NCBI RefSeq assembly: GCF_016863015.1
Contig: NZ_BOOB01000018.1
Location: 62,001 to 126,000, forward strand
Reading direction: 5' to 3'
DNA: 64,000 nucleotides
Source: Microbispora amethystogenes
Lineage (GTDB): Bacteria > Actinomycetota > Actinomycetes > Streptosporangiales > Streptosporangiaceae
Positions 27,741 through 35,544 of this stretch are shown here, piece by piece; position 1 is the stretch's first letter; every line of letters starts with the position of its first letter. Position numbers and translations under genes: made by a program. A model generated the notes under the pieces. That model was not told the origin of the DNA and did no database searches. It saw nothing but the letters and a program-made list of their open reading frames with translations.

Positions 27741-27761
27741 GTTGAGTCGGTCAGACTCAAA
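27741..27761. promoter_or_regulatory. HAIR operator 1 (HspR site)
   Basis: GTTGAGT-N7-ACTCAAA: arms 27741-27747 and 27755-27761, against the consensus CTTGAGT-N7-ACTCAAG. It abuts the -10 region of the dnaK promoter. Confidence 0.85.
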
Positions 27762-27789
27762 TACTGGACCCGATCCGGGTTCCTGTCAA
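27761..27789 (-). promoter_or_regulatory. dnaK promoter
   Basis: On the reverse strand the -35 box TTGACA (27784-27789) and -10 box CAGTAT (27761-27766) are 17 bp apart, a consensus vegetative promoter enclosed by two HAIR sites. Confidence 0.8.
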
Positions 27790-27793
27790 ACGT

Positions 27794-27814
27794 CTTGAGT
27801 CTACGAGGCTCAAC
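27794..27814. promoter_or_regulatory. HAIR operator 2 (HspR site)
   Basis: CTTGAGT-N7-GCTCAAC: arms 27794-27800 and 27808-27814. It is just upstream of the -35 box; the first arm matches the consensus exactly. Confidence 0.82.
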
Positions 27815-27910
27815 CCCGCGGCGCGCGAATTTAGTCCCGGTATCCACGACGCCGAACCAGGCCCGCGCCTGCCCCGCCCAGGGCGAAGCTCACGGCCCGC
27901 CCTCCCTGCC

Positions 27911-28390
27911 CTACTTGGCGCCGTCCACCACCTTCCGGTCGCCGAGAGGGGATTCGAGTCGCACCTGCGTGGTCTTCTGGATGGCGATCGCGATGCAGAC
28001 GGCGTCGGGGGAGCGCCGGTCCTGCCCCTCGTACACGGTGACCGTGACCTCGCGCGCGGTCTCCTTCACGTCGACGTGGTCGAGCACCTGGCAGGGCTCC
28101 ACCCCCGACCACCACACGACGTCGAGGGAGCGGCCGCCGTCCGCGGGCGTGGCGCTCTCCCACGGGACCGCGCGCGTGTTCAGGGTGGGCCCCGCCGGGG
28201 TCACGGGAGACGGGGAGCCGGCGGGCACGACCATTCCCGGCCCCGGCGGAGCCGACTGAGGGCTCGTCTCGGCGCCGGCGGGGGAGCCCTCCGGCTGCTC
28301 GGGGTGGGCCGAGGTGGAGGAACCCCCTCCGCAGGCGGCCGCCAGGAGGACGGCCAGGAACAGGAGGACCATGAGCCAGAGCTTTCTCAT
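27911..28390 (-). CDS. Hypothetical lipoprotein
   Basis: 159 residues from ATG 28390 with AAAGGG upstream. A lipoprotein signal peptide ends at LLAAAC (KLWLMVLLFLAVLLAAACGGGSS). A Pro/Ser/Gly linker of about 55 residues precedes a compact C-terminal domain (RSLDVVWWSGVEPCQVLDHVDVKETAREVTVTVYEG) with two further cysteines, possibly a disulphide. I recognise no family, but short actinomycete lipoproteins of this shape are common. The open frame continues far upstream only as antisense to the ABC gene and is not used. It is divergent from that gene. Confidence 0.72.
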   Translation of the reverse strand: MRKLWLMVLLFLAVLLAAACGGGSSTSAHPEQPEGSPAGAETSPQSAPPGPGMVVPAGSPSPVTPAGPTLNTRAVPWESATPADGGRSLDVVWWSGVEPCQVLDHVDVKETAREVTVTVYEGQDRRSPDAVCIAIAIQKTTQVRLESPLGDRKVVDGAK

Positions 28391-28447
28391 GCCCTTTACA
28401 CGGCTGTCAAGCTCCGGTGGTTCATTGACGCGCCGGGCTGCCGGGCT

Positions 28448-28453
28448 TAATTT
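28448..28453 (+). promoter_or_regulatory. -10 box, leaderless ABC exporter operon
   Basis: TAATTT six bases before ATG 28460; no Shine-Dalgarno sequence. Confidence 0.55.
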
Positions 28454-28467
28454 CATCACATGATGAA
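28452..28467. promoter_or_regulatory. Perfect palindrome over ABC start codon, candidate operator
   Basis: TTCATCA-CA-TGATGAA, seven-base arms, overlapping the -10 box, the start point and the ATG at 28460. A repressor bound here would block initiation. Confidence 0.5.
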
Positions 28468-29188
28468 TTTCGCCGACACCGCCGTGGCCGTACGAGGTCT
28501 GCGGGTCTCCAGAGGCGGGGCCGAAGTCCTGCACGGGCTGACCTTCGAGGTGCCCCGAGGGCAGGTCACCGGGCTGCTCGGGCCGAGCGGCTGCGGCAAG
28601 ACGACGCTGATGCGGGCCCTCGTGGGGGTCCAGGTCGTCTCGGGCGGTGAGGTGACCGTGCTTGGCGAGCCGGCCGGGAGCGCGGGCCTGCGGCGAAGGA
28701 TCGGCTACTCGACGCAGAGCCCGGCCGTCTACCGCGACCTGACGGTGCTGGAGAACCTCCGCTACTTCGCCGCCGTGCTCGGGGCGCCGAAGGACGACCC
28801 CGAGCGGGTGCTGACCGAGGTGGGGCTCGCGGACGCCGCCCACCAGCTCGGCGCCACCCTCTCCGGCGGTCAGCTCAACCGGGCAGGGCTCGCGGTGGCC
28901 ATGCTCGGCCGGCCCGAACTGCTCGTGCTCGACGAGCCGACCGTCGGGCTCGACCCGGTGCTCCGGCAGGAGCTGTGGGCGCTGTTCCACCGCCTCGCCG
29001 GGCGCGGCGCGACGCTCCTCGTCTCCAGCCACGTCATGGACGAGGCCGCGCGCTGCGAGCGGCTGATCGTGCTGCGCCAGGGGGAGATCCTCGCCGACGA
29101 CACCCCCGACGGCCTGCGTGAGGCCACCCGCACGTCCGATCTGGAGGAGGCGTTCCTGCGCCTTGTCGCCGAGAGGGCCGCGGCATGA
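28460..29188 (+). CDS. ABC exporter ATP-binding protein
   Basis: 242 residues. Walker A GPSGCGKT, Q-loop TQSPAVYRDLTVLENL, signature LSGGQLNRAG, Walker B LLVLDEPTVGLDP, H-loop SSHVMDEA. It belongs to the drug/ABC-2 exporter ATPases (the DrrA/CcmA-like group), and the next gene, overlapping by ATGA, is its ABC-2 permease. The pair probably exports a hydrophobic molecule. The leaderless start and the palindrome over the ATG suggest a dedicated repressor, but none is encoded beside it. Confidence 0.93.
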   Translation: MMNFADTAVAVRGLRVSRGGAEVLHGLTFEVPRGQVTGLLGPSGCGKTTLMRALVGVQVVSGGEVTVLGEPAGSAGLRRRIGYSTQSPAVYRDLTVLENLRYFAAVLGAPKDDPERVLTEVGLADAAHQLGATLSGGQLNRAGLAVAMLGRPELLVLDEPTVGLDPVLRQELWALFHRLAGRGATLLVSSHVMDEAARCERLIVLRQGEILADDTPDGLREATRTSDLEEAFLRLVAERAAA

Positions 29189-29919
29189 GCCTCGTGATCA
29201 CTCTCGCGACCGCGCGCCGCATCCTGACCCAGCTCCGCCACGACCGGCGCACCGTCGCGCTGATGGTGCTCGTGCCGACGCTGGTGATGATCCTGCTTTA
29301 TTACGTAATCGACGACGAACGGACGTTCGGCCGGTTCGCCCCGGTCCTGCTGTGCGTGTTCCCGTTCCTGGTGATGTTTCTCGTCACCTCGATCGCCACC
29401 CTGCGCGAGCGTACGTCGGGGACGCTGGAGCGGCTCATGGCGATGCCGCTCGGGCGGCTCGATCTCCTGCTCGGGTACGGCCTCGCCTTCGGCCTCGCGG
29501 CCTGCGCGCAGGTGGCGCTGGCGCTGGCGGTCTCCCTCACCTGGCTCGGCCTGGACGTCCCGGGCCCGCTGTGGCCGCTGGTGCTCGTCGCGCTGCTCGA
29601 CGCCCTGCTCGGCACCGCGCTCGGCCTGCTGTGCAGCGCGTTCGCCCGTACGGAGTTCCAGGCCGTGCAGCTGATGCCGGTCGTCATGATCCCCCAGGTC
29701 CTGCTCGGGGGGATCCTCGTGCCGCGCGCCCGGATGACGCCGGTGCTCGAATGGGTCTCCGACGTGCTGCCCATGTCGTACGCGATCGAGGCCATGGCGC
29801 GCGCCTGCGCGGACCCGGACCCGGGCGGCGAGTTCTGGCGCGACGTGGCCCTGGTCGCCGGGTCGGCCGTGCTCGCGCTTCTCCTCGGCGCCGCGACGCT
29901 GCGCCGCCGTACGCCGTGA
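29185..29919 (+). CDS. ABC-2 type exporter permease
   Basis: 244 residues, start overlapping the ATPase stop (ATGA). Six membrane helices are seen, including VALMVLVPTLVMILLYYVI and FLVMFLVTSIATLRERTSGTLERLMAMPL, the last being the conserved coupling region of ABC-2 permeases. The LMPVVMIPQVLLGGILVP helix and the YAIEAM end are also family-typical. It forms the transporter with the ATPase at 28460. A hairpin terminator follows at 29940. Confidence 0.93.
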   Translation: MSLVITLATARRILTQLRHDRRTVALMVLVPTLVMILLYYVIDDERTFGRFAPVLLCVFPFLVMFLVTSIATLRERTSGTLERLMAMPLGRLDLLLGYGLAFGLAACAQVALALAVSLTWLGLDVPGPLWPLVLVALLDALLGTALGLLCSAFARTEFQAVQLMPVVMIPQVLLGGILVPRARMTPVLEWVSDVLPMSYAIEAMARACADPDPGGEFWRDVALVAGSAVLALLLGAATLRRRTP

Positions 29920-29939
29920 GCGGCGCCCGGAGACGGACG

Positions 29940-29968
29940 GGCCCCCGGCCTGTCGAAGACCGGGGGCC
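29940..29968. terminator. Bidirectional hairpin terminator
   Basis: GGCCCCCGG (29940-29948) pairs with CCGGGGGCC (29960-29968) across an 11-base loop. It lies between the convergent ABC operon and the hydrolase gene. Confidence 0.8.
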
Positions 29969-30007
29969 TGTCCGTGGGGGGTGTATCGAGGTGGCTCGAA
30001 GGGGAGG

Positions 30008-31579
30008 TCAGCGTTCGCCGGGCACCCAGTCGTCGATCTGGGTGGGCGCCGCGTTCAGCGCGGCGGCCCGGGCCGGCGGAACCGGGTCGGCGAACGGCGC
30101 GCAGTGCAGGTCCGGCCCCGGCCGGCTCGCGGGCAGCGTGCCGTCGGTCAGGTAGGCCTTCCAGGCGTCGTCGATACAGGCGTCGCCCCGCCCGGTCAGG
30201 CCGTGGTTGCCGCCGCCGTCCATGACGACGAGGCGCGAGTTCGGGAAGCGCCTGTGCATCTCGGCCCCGCCCTCGTACGGCGTGGCGGCGTCCTTGGTGT
30301 CCTGGAAGAACAGCGCGTTCTTCACGGCCCGGCCGTCGACGCGCTGCTCGTGCGCCGCGCGCACCGGCCAGAAGGCGCACTGCGCGTTGAACCAGGCGTT
30401 GCCCCAGCTCAGGAAGGGCGCGGCGCGGTACGACTGCCACATGTCGCGGTGCCACCTCGGCCAGTCGCGCGGCCAGGCCGCGTCGGAGCACTCGACGGCG
30501 GAGTAGACGGCGAACGTGTTGTCGTCGCCGCTGGAGTCGCCGTACGTGCCGTAGGCGGCGAGGAGCGGAGCGGCCTCACCGGCGGTCAGATACCTGGAGA
30601 GCGCGTTCGCGAGCAGCGGCCAGCGGCTCTTGAGGTAGCCGCCCGCCAGATAGGTGTCGTCGAACTCGTCCGGCCCGACCCGGCCCTCCGCCGGGGTGTC
30701 CTTCAGCTTGGCGCGGGCCGCGTAGAACGCCTTCTCCACCTCGTCGCCGGTGGTGCCGAGGTGGTAGGTCGAGTCGTACGTCGCGATCCAGGCGAAGAAG
30801 TCCTTGGCGCGGCCCTCGAACGCGTGGTTCTGGTCGATGTTGGCCTCGTACCACACCCGCGAGGGGTTGACGATGCTGTCCAGCACGAGCCGGCGGACCC
30901 GGTTCGGGAACAGCGTCGCGTACGTCGCGCCGAGGTAGGTGCCGTAGGAGTAGCCGACGTAGCTGATCTGCTCCTGGCCGAGGGCCTTTCGGATCTGGTC
31001 CATGTCGTTGGCCGCGTCGACCGTGGTCATGTTCCTGAGCATGTCGCCGTAGATCCGGCCGCACGCCTGCGCGTACTTCTGGGAGCGCTGGGCCCAGGCC
31101 AGCTCCTCGGTGATGTTCGCGGGCACGTAGTCGGGCCGCACCGGGTCGGCGAAGTTCGGGTCGCAGCTCAGCGAGGGCTCGCTGGAGCCGACGCCGCGCG
31201 GGTCGAAGCCGATCAGGTCGTACTGCGCGGCGAGCGCGGGGCCGAGGCGCGTCTGCATGACCGCCGGGTACGCGAGGCCGCTGCCGCCGGGCCCGCCGGG
31301 ATTGAACAGGATCGCGCCCTGGTAGTGGGCCGTGTCGGTCGCCTTCCTCCGGGAGACCGCGATCTTGATCTTCTCGCCCTTGGGACGGCCGTAGTCCAGC
31401 GGCACCTCGATCTTCGTGCACTCGACACCCGTGGGCAGGCCCTCGCACTGGGTCCACTGCGGCGCCGGCGCCGGCGGCGCGTGCTCGGGGCCCTGGGGGG
31501 CACCGGCCGCGGGCGACGCGGCCAGCACGCCACTCAGACCCAGGCCGGCGGCGGCCAGCGCAACGAGGATCTTCTTCAC
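30008..31579 (-). CDS. Secreted tripeptidyl-aminopeptidase-like alpha/beta hydrolase
   Basis: 523 residues from GTG 31579, five bases after GAAGGGG; GTG 31585 is too close. Signal peptide VKKILVALAAAGLGLSGVLAASPAAG. The oxyanion region is LFNPGGPGGSG, the nucleophile lies in YVGYSYGTYLG, the acid in FFQDTKDAATPYEGG and the catalytic histidine in DGGGNHGLTGRG. This is the SlpD/SlpE-Tap family of Streptomyces, which trims short peptides from the N-terminus, and the C-terminal TAP-like extension is present. A 230-bp divergent gap to proC holds its promoter. Confidence 0.92.
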   Translation of the reverse strand: MKKILVALAAAGLGLSGVLAASPAAGAPQGPEHAPPAPAPQWTQCEGLPTGVECTKIEVPLDYGRPKGEKIKIAVSRRKATDTAHYQGAILFNPGGPGGSGLAYPAVMQTRLGPALAAQYDLIGFDPRGVGSSEPSLSCDPNFADPVRPDYVPANITEELAWAQRSQKYAQACGRIYGDMLRNMTTVDAANDMDQIRKALGQEQISYVGYSYGTYLGATYATLFPNRVRRLVLDSIVNPSRVWYEANIDQNHAFEGRAKDFFAWIATYDSTYHLGTTGDEVEKAFYAARAKLKDTPAEGRVGPDEFDDTYLAGGYLKSRWPLLANALSRYLTAGEAAPLLAAYGTYGDSSGDDNTFAVYSAVECSDAAWPRDWPRWHRDMWQSYRAAPFLSWGNAWFNAQCAFWPVRAAHEQRVDGRAVKNALFFQDTKDAATPYEGGAEMHRRFPNSRLVVMDGGGNHGLTGRGDACIDDAWKAYLTDGTLPASRPGPDLHCAPFADPVPPARAAALNAAPTQIDDWVPGER

Positions 31580-31816
31580 GTGCACCCCTTCGGCGCCGGC
31601 GGCCCCGTCGATGAAGCCGAGTTATGACACCCTTGGCCGATCATCCGGGCAAAAGAGTAGTAAAGCGACACTCGCCGTCACTTGGATGCAAAACCGCAAC
31701 ATTCGTGATGGGCATGGAATGACATGACGTGTCGGAGGCCGCCGGGCCGCGGCACGTCCCTCCGGCGGGATCGGTAAGCTGCGCGGAGATCCGGCGAGTA
31801 CAGGAAGGCATCAGGG

Positions 31817-32611
31817 ATGATCGCGATTCTCGGGACCGGAAAGATGGGCGAGGCCCTGCTCTCCGGGCTGGTGCGCGCCGGTCTGCGGCCGGACGAGATC
31901 GTGGCGACGGCCCGCAGGCCCGAGCGGGCCGAGGCGCTGCGCGAGCGGTACGGCGTGCGGGTGGCGGGCAACGCCGAGGCCGCCAAGCTGGCCGAGACAC
32001 TCATCCTCGCCGTCAAGCCGCAGGACATGGGCGCGCTGCTGGCCGAGATCGCCCCGCACGTGCCCGCCGACCGACTGGTGATCTCCGTCGCCGCCGGCAT
32101 CACGACCGCCTTCGTGGAGACCAGGCTCGGGGACGGCGTTGCGGTCGTCCGCGTCATGTCGAACACGCCCGTCCTGGTCGACGAGGCGATGAGCGTCATC
32201 TCGGCCGGGGCGCACGCCTCGGAGGAGCACCTCCGGCGGACCGAGGCCCTGCTCAGCCCGGTGGGCAAGGTGCTGCGGATCCCGGAGGCGCAGCAGGACG
32301 CCGCCACCGCGCTGTCCGGCAGCGGCCCGGCCTACTTCTTCTACCTCGTCGAGGCGATGGTCGACGCCGGGATCCTGCTCGGCATGCCGCGCGCCGCCGC
32401 CCTCGACATGGTCACCCAGTCGATCGTCGGCGCCGCGATCATGCTGCGCGACTCGGGGGAACACCCGGTGATCCTGCGCGAGGCCGTGACCTCGCCCGGA
32501 GGCACCACGATCGCCGCCATCGCCGAGCTGGAACGGCACAAGGTCAGGGCCGCGTTCCTCGACGCGATCGAGGCCGCCTGCGAGCGCAGCCGCCGCCTCG
32601 CCTCCGGCTGA
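31817..32611 (+). CDS. proC: Pyrroline-5-carboxylate reductase ProC
   Basis: 264 residues. Final step of proline synthesis, NADPH-dependent, cytosolic. The N-terminal Rossmann motif is IAILGTGKMGEALLSGLV. Then LILAVKPQDMGALL, and the signature ALSGSGPAYFFYLVEAMVDAGILLGMPR. The C-terminal dimer block ends REAVTSPGGTTIAAIAELERH, as in the family. Its place upstream of the HTH/bS22/GalE genes matches mycobacterial Rv0500. GGAAGG lies about 12 bases upstream, and a TAAGCT box at 31777-31782 could be its -10. Confidence 0.97.
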   Translation: MIAILGTGKMGEALLSGLVRAGLRPDEIVATARRPERAEALRERYGVRVAGNAEAAKLAETLILAVKPQDMGALLAEIAPHVPADRLVISVAAGITTAFVETRLGDGVAVVRVMSNTPVLVDEAMSVISAGAHASEEHLRRTEALLSPVGKVLRIPEAQQDAATALSGSGPAYFFYLVEAMVDAGILLGMPRAAALDMVTQSIVGAAIMLRDSGEHPVILREAVTSPGGTTIAAIAELERHKVRAAFLDAIEAACERSRRLASG

Positions 32612-32630
32612 CGGCCACGAGCCCGGGCGA

Positions 32631-32636
32631 TACCGT
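32631..32636 (+). promoter_or_regulatory. -10 box before the nine-codon leader
   Basis: TACCGT six bases before ATG 32643, so the transcript would start at that ATG. Confidence 0.5.
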
Positions 32637-32642
32637 TCTGGT

Positions 32643-32672
32643 ATGAGTCACTGCGATTGCGTGGCCGTATGA
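32643..32672 (+). CDS. Nine-codon leaderless leader peptide MSHCDCVAV
   Basis: ATG AGT CAC TGC GAT TGC GTG GCC GTA TGA. The ATG sits six bases past a TACCGT -10 box, so it would be the first codon of the message. The TGA overlaps the ATG of the downstream deacetylase gene (ATGA), which makes coupling possible. Two of nine residues are cysteine. Leaderless Cys-rich short ORFs act as cysteine-responsive attenuators in mycobacteria; the same role here is only inferred. It could also be a chance ORF. Confidence 0.45.
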   Translation: MSHCDCVAV

Positions 32673-33832
32673 GCCGGGCGGTGCGGGTCGTCTGGGACGA
32701 CGCTCTGGTCACGTACGACTTCGGGCCCGGCCACCCCCTCGCGCCCGTGCGCGTCGAGCTCACCATGGCGCTCGCCCGGGAGATGGGCGTGCTCGACGCG
32801 GTCGAGACGACCGGCTGCGTCCCCGCCACCGACGACGAGATCGCGCTGGTCCACAAGCGGGACTACATCGAGGCGGTCAAGACCGTCTCCCGGGACGGCC
32901 GGCCCGACCTGCGGTACGGGCTCGGCACCGAGGACAACCCCGCCTTCGCGGGCGTGCACGAGGCGTCCGCGCTGGTCACCGGGGCCACGCTGGCCGCCGC
33001 CAGGGCCGTGTGGGACGGCGCGGCCGAGCACGCGGTCAACGTCGCGGGGGGCCTGCACCACGCCATGCCCGGCGCCGCCAGCGGCTTCTGCGTCTACAAC
33101 GACCCGGCGGTCGCGATCGCGTGGCTGCTGTCGCACGGCGCGTCCCGCGTCGCGTACGTGGACGTGGACGTGCACCACGGCGACGGGGTGCAGGCGGCGT
33201 TCCACGACGATCCCCGGGTGCTCACGATCAGCCTGCACGAGAGCCCGCGCACGCTCTTCCCCGGCACCGGGTTCCCGCACGAGACGGGCGCCGAGGGCAC
33301 CGCGGTCAACGTCGCGCTGCCGGCGGGCTGCGGCGACACCGGGTGGCTGCGGGCCTTCCACGCGGTCGTCCCGCCGCTGCTGCGGCATTTCCGGCCGGAG
33401 GTCCTGGTCACCCAGCAGGGGTGCGACAGCCACGCCCTCGATCCGCTGGCGCACCTCATGCTCAGCCTCGACGGGCAGCGCACGGCGTACGCCGCGCTGC
33501 ACCGGCTGGCCCACGAGACCGCGGACGGGCGCTGGATCGCGCTGGGCGGCGGGGGCTACGAACTCGTCCAGGTCGTGCCGAGGGCGTGGACGCACCTGAT
33601 CGCCGAGGCCGCCGGGCATCCCGTCGACCCCGGCGCCGCCACGCCGGCGGCCTGGCGGACGTACGTGACGGAACGGACCGGCGAGATCCCGCCGTTGCGG
33701 ATGACCGACGGGCGGCATCCACAGTGGCGTGACTTCTCCGAGGGGTACGATCCAGCCGACGCCGTCGACCGGGCCGTCATCGCGACCAGGAAGGCGGTCT
33801 TCCCCTTCCACGGTCTGGATCCCATGCCCTGA
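32669..33832 (+). CDS. AcuC/histone-deacetylase-family deacylase
   Basis: 387 residues from ATG 32669. The class I HDAC fold is clear: GHPLAPVRVELTMAL near the start, VAGGLHHAMPGAASGFCVYNDPAVAI holding the paired histidines, VDVDVHHGDGVQ with zinc ligands, TQQGCDSHALDPLAHL, and the final GGGGYELVQVVPRAW. AcuC deacetylates lysines, classically on acetyl-CoA synthetase. It sits 57 bp after proC but probably has its own promoter (TACCGT 32631). The TTG at 32657 would add four residues and is disfavoured. Confidence 0.9.
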   Translation: MSRAVRVVWDDALVTYDFGPGHPLAPVRVELTMALAREMGVLDAVETTGCVPATDDEIALVHKRDYIEAVKTVSRDGRPDLRYGLGTEDNPAFAGVHEASALVTGATLAAARAVWDGAAEHAVNVAGGLHHAMPGAASGFCVYNDPAVAIAWLLSHGASRVAYVDVDVHHGDGVQAAFHDDPRVLTISLHESPRTLFPGTGFPHETGAEGTAVNVALPAGCGDTGWLRAFHAVVPPLLRHFRPEVLVTQQGCDSHALDPLAHLMLSLDGQRTAYAALHRLAHETADGRWIALGGGGYELVQVVPRAWTHLIAEAAGHPVDPGAATPAAWRTYVTERTGEIPPLRMTDGRHPQWRDFSEGYDPADAVDRAVIATRKAVFPFHGLDPMP

Positions 33833-33874
33833 CATGTCCGGAATTGCGCCGAGCCGAGGAGCGCTGTACCAGTC

Positions 33875-34702
33875 GTGACCCGACCGTCCTCCCCTCCCTC
33901 CTCCCGACCGTCCTCCCCGCCGTCCCCGGCATCGCCCTCCCGGGCCGAACTGCGCGAGCACCTCGTACGGACCGCCATCGCCGGCGACGTCGCGACCAGC
34001 CGGGAGAACAACCTCGATCACTACCGGTCGCTCGCGCTGCGCGACCCGCACTACCTTTTCGGGCTCACCTTCGAGGGCGAGTGGTCCTACGACGACGTGC
34101 TGCGGCTGATGGCCGACCGGGCCGGCGTGGCGGCCGACCCCGGTCACCGCGAGGGCCAGGACACCATCGACCCCGAGCGGACCATCGACGCGGTGGAGGA
34201 GATGGGAGACCGGGTCGCCAAGGTCCTGCGACGTGGCTCGGCCCGGATCGTCGTGGCCACCGGCCACCCCACCGGCCTGCTCACCGTCCACCTCGCCCTG
34301 GCCAGGTTCGCGGCCGAAAACGGGGCGACCCTGCTGTCCCCCGCGGAGGGGTGGGGCTACGTCGGCGGGCTCGGCCGCCGCAGGCGGATCCGCTACCTCG
34401 ACGGCGTGGCGATGCTGGAGGACCGCGGCACGTTCGTGCACACCCACGACCCGCACCCGATGCGGGCGATGCTGGCCGAGGAGCGCCCCGACCTGGTGAT
34501 CGCCGATCACGGCTGGGCGGGGGCGGCGGGCGAGGCCGGGATCGAGACCGTGGGCTTCGCCGACAGCAACGACCCCGCGCTGTTCGTGGGGGAGGCGGAG
34601 GGCAAGATCGCCGTCAGCGTCCCGCTCGACGACAACGTGCTTCCCCGGCACTACGCGCCGTTGACCTCATATCTGATCGCGCGCATCGCCCGTAGCCTCT
34701 GA
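33875..34702 (+). CDS. Phosphatase-family protein (PF15698-like)
   Basis: 275 residues from GTG 33875. The N-terminal 20 residues are Ser/Pro-rich (PSSPPSSRPSSPPSP) with no family match. The body resembles the actinobacterial 'Phosphatase' family: SRENNLDHYRSLALRDPHYLFGL, VVATGHPTGLLTVHLAL, and the DLVIADHGWAGAAGEAGIETVGFADSNDP block. It appears cytosolic; substrate unknown. It follows the deacetylase by 42 bp with GAGGAG in the gap, so the two may form one transcript. Confidence 0.72.
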   Translation: MTRPSSPPSSRPSSPPSPASPSRAELREHLVRTAIAGDVATSRENNLDHYRSLALRDPHYLFGLTFEGEWSYDDVLRLMADRAGVAADPGHREGQDTIDPERTIDAVEEMGDRVAKVLRRGSARIVVATGHPTGLLTVHLALARFAAENGATLLSPAEGWGYVGGLGRRRRIRYLDGVAMLEDRGTFVHTHDPHPMRAMLAEERPDLVIADHGWAGAAGEAGIETVGFADSNDPALFVGEAEGKIAVSVPLDDNVLPRHYAPLTSYLIARIARSL

Positions 34703-35012
34703 CACCCTTACGGACCTCCCAAACCGGGCATTTCGCGCCCGCTTTTGCACCCGTGTGTCGGGCGGTTGCCAACTTTTTTCTGATCCTGGGCGACTCTTAT
34801 GTGAGAGAAGTTGGTCCGTTCCAAGATTGAGGCGAGGGGCACGGCCCTGCTGCTGCCAGCGGCTTTCCCGATTTTGACGGCACACGGCTCCGCTGATGAT
34901 GGAATGGGGGGTTTGCCTACTCGGAGTCCGGACTTACGCTGACGGCAGTACACGTGCGTGAGCGATGGCACCAGTGGGGATAACCCGGAAACACGTGCGG
35001 AAGAGGCGTCCG
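34703..35012. other. 310-bp regulatory region before the HTH gene
   Basis: No gene seen. Lower GC than the surroundings, with a T6 run near 34774-34779. It ends with the promoter at 34912-34940. Confidence 0.5.
34912..34940 (+). promoter_or_regulatory. Promoter of the HTH gene
   Basis: -35 TTTGCC (34912-34917), 17-bp spacer, -10 TACGCT (34935-34940), about 70 bp before ATG 35013. Confidence 0.6.
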
Positions 35013-35216
35013 ATGGGTGCAGGCGAAAGACCTCTCAGCGAGGTGAAGTTCTTGACGGTGGCCGAGGTGGCGACCGTCATGCGGGTGTCCAAGATGACGG
35101 TGTACCGGCTCGTGCACTCGGGCGAGTTACCGGCCATCCGTGTCGGCCGGTCCTTCAGAGTGCCGGAGCAGGCGGTGCACGACTACTTGCGGGACGCGTT
35201 CATAGAAGCGGGTTGA
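35013..35216 (+). CDS. Excisionase-type HTH protein (Rv0500A-like)
   Basis: 67 residues from ATG 35013, with GAAGAGG about seven bases upstream; ATG 34965 would add 16 unsupported residues. The core is FLTVAEVATVMRVSKMTVYRLVHSGELPAIRVGRSFRVPEQAVHDYL, a MerR/excisionase winged helix. It matches mycobacterial Rv0500A in sequence and position, between proC and the bS22 gene. It is related in fold to, but distinct from, BldC at 61993. There is no integrase nearby, so it is a chromosomal regulator rather than a phage excisionase. Confidence 0.9.
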   Translation: MGAGERPLSEVKFLTVAEVATVMRVSKMTVYRLVHSGELPAIRVGRSFRVPEQAVHDYLRDAFIEAG

Positions 35217-35307
35217 ACGCCCTCGGACGACCACGCTTGACGGCGGCGTGGTCGGCCCCCGCCCGACGCGGGGTCCCCCGGGGGAGCGATCTACCGTGGA
35301 TCGCCGG

Positions 35308-35313
35308 TAGGCT
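35308..35313 (+). promoter_or_regulatory. Candidate -10 box for bS22 gene
   Basis: TAGGCT in the 157-bp gap between the HTH gene and the bS22 gene, 60 bp before its GTG. No clear -35. Confidence 0.4.
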
Positions 35314-35373
35314 GTTGTGCCGGTGTGCGCTCGCGCGCCGGTTCGACTGTCACCACCTTCACCTGGGGGTCCC

Positions 35374-35472
35374 GTGGGCTCTGTGATCAAGAAGCGCCGC
35401 AAGCGTATGGCCAAGAAGAAGCACCGCAAGCTGCTCAAGAAGACCCGCATCCAGCGGCGTAACAAGAAGTAG
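35374..35472 (+). CDS. Small ribosomal protein bS22 (AURKAIP1/COX24 domain, 32 aa)
   Basis: 32 residues from GTG 35374 with GGGGG six bases upstream; too short for routine ORF finding. The protein reads [20 protein letters not shown] and continues [12 protein letters not shown], almost entirely basic. It matches the mycobacterial Rv0500B peptide in sequence and in location between the HTH and GalE-like genes. That peptide is a stoichiometric small-subunit ribosomal protein in actinobacteria. Confident in coding because of the match and gene order. Confidence 0.9.
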   Translation: MGSVIKKRRKRMAKKKHRKLLKKTRIQRRNKK

Positions 35473-35544
35473 CCGAGACGGAGCGCGCACCGGTCCCGAG
35501 GGACCGGGCGACCGTCGAACACGCACACCCCCGGCGAGGCGTCG

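Noticed and set aside
28391-29032. N-terminal extension of the lipoprotein
   Set aside because: Antisense to the ABC ATPase; signal peptide begins at ATG 28390.
32648-34651. 667-residue reverse-strand frame
   Set aside because: Antisense shadow of acuC-like and phosphatase genes, His/Arg-rich filler.
34774-34779. Intrinsic terminator at the T6 run
   Set aside because: The only nearby stem (GTTG/CAAC) has no workable loop, so no terminator is called.
35013-35216. Phage excisionase
   Set aside because: HTH fold fits, but position between proC and bS22 and the mycobacterial counterpart show it is a chromosomal regulator.
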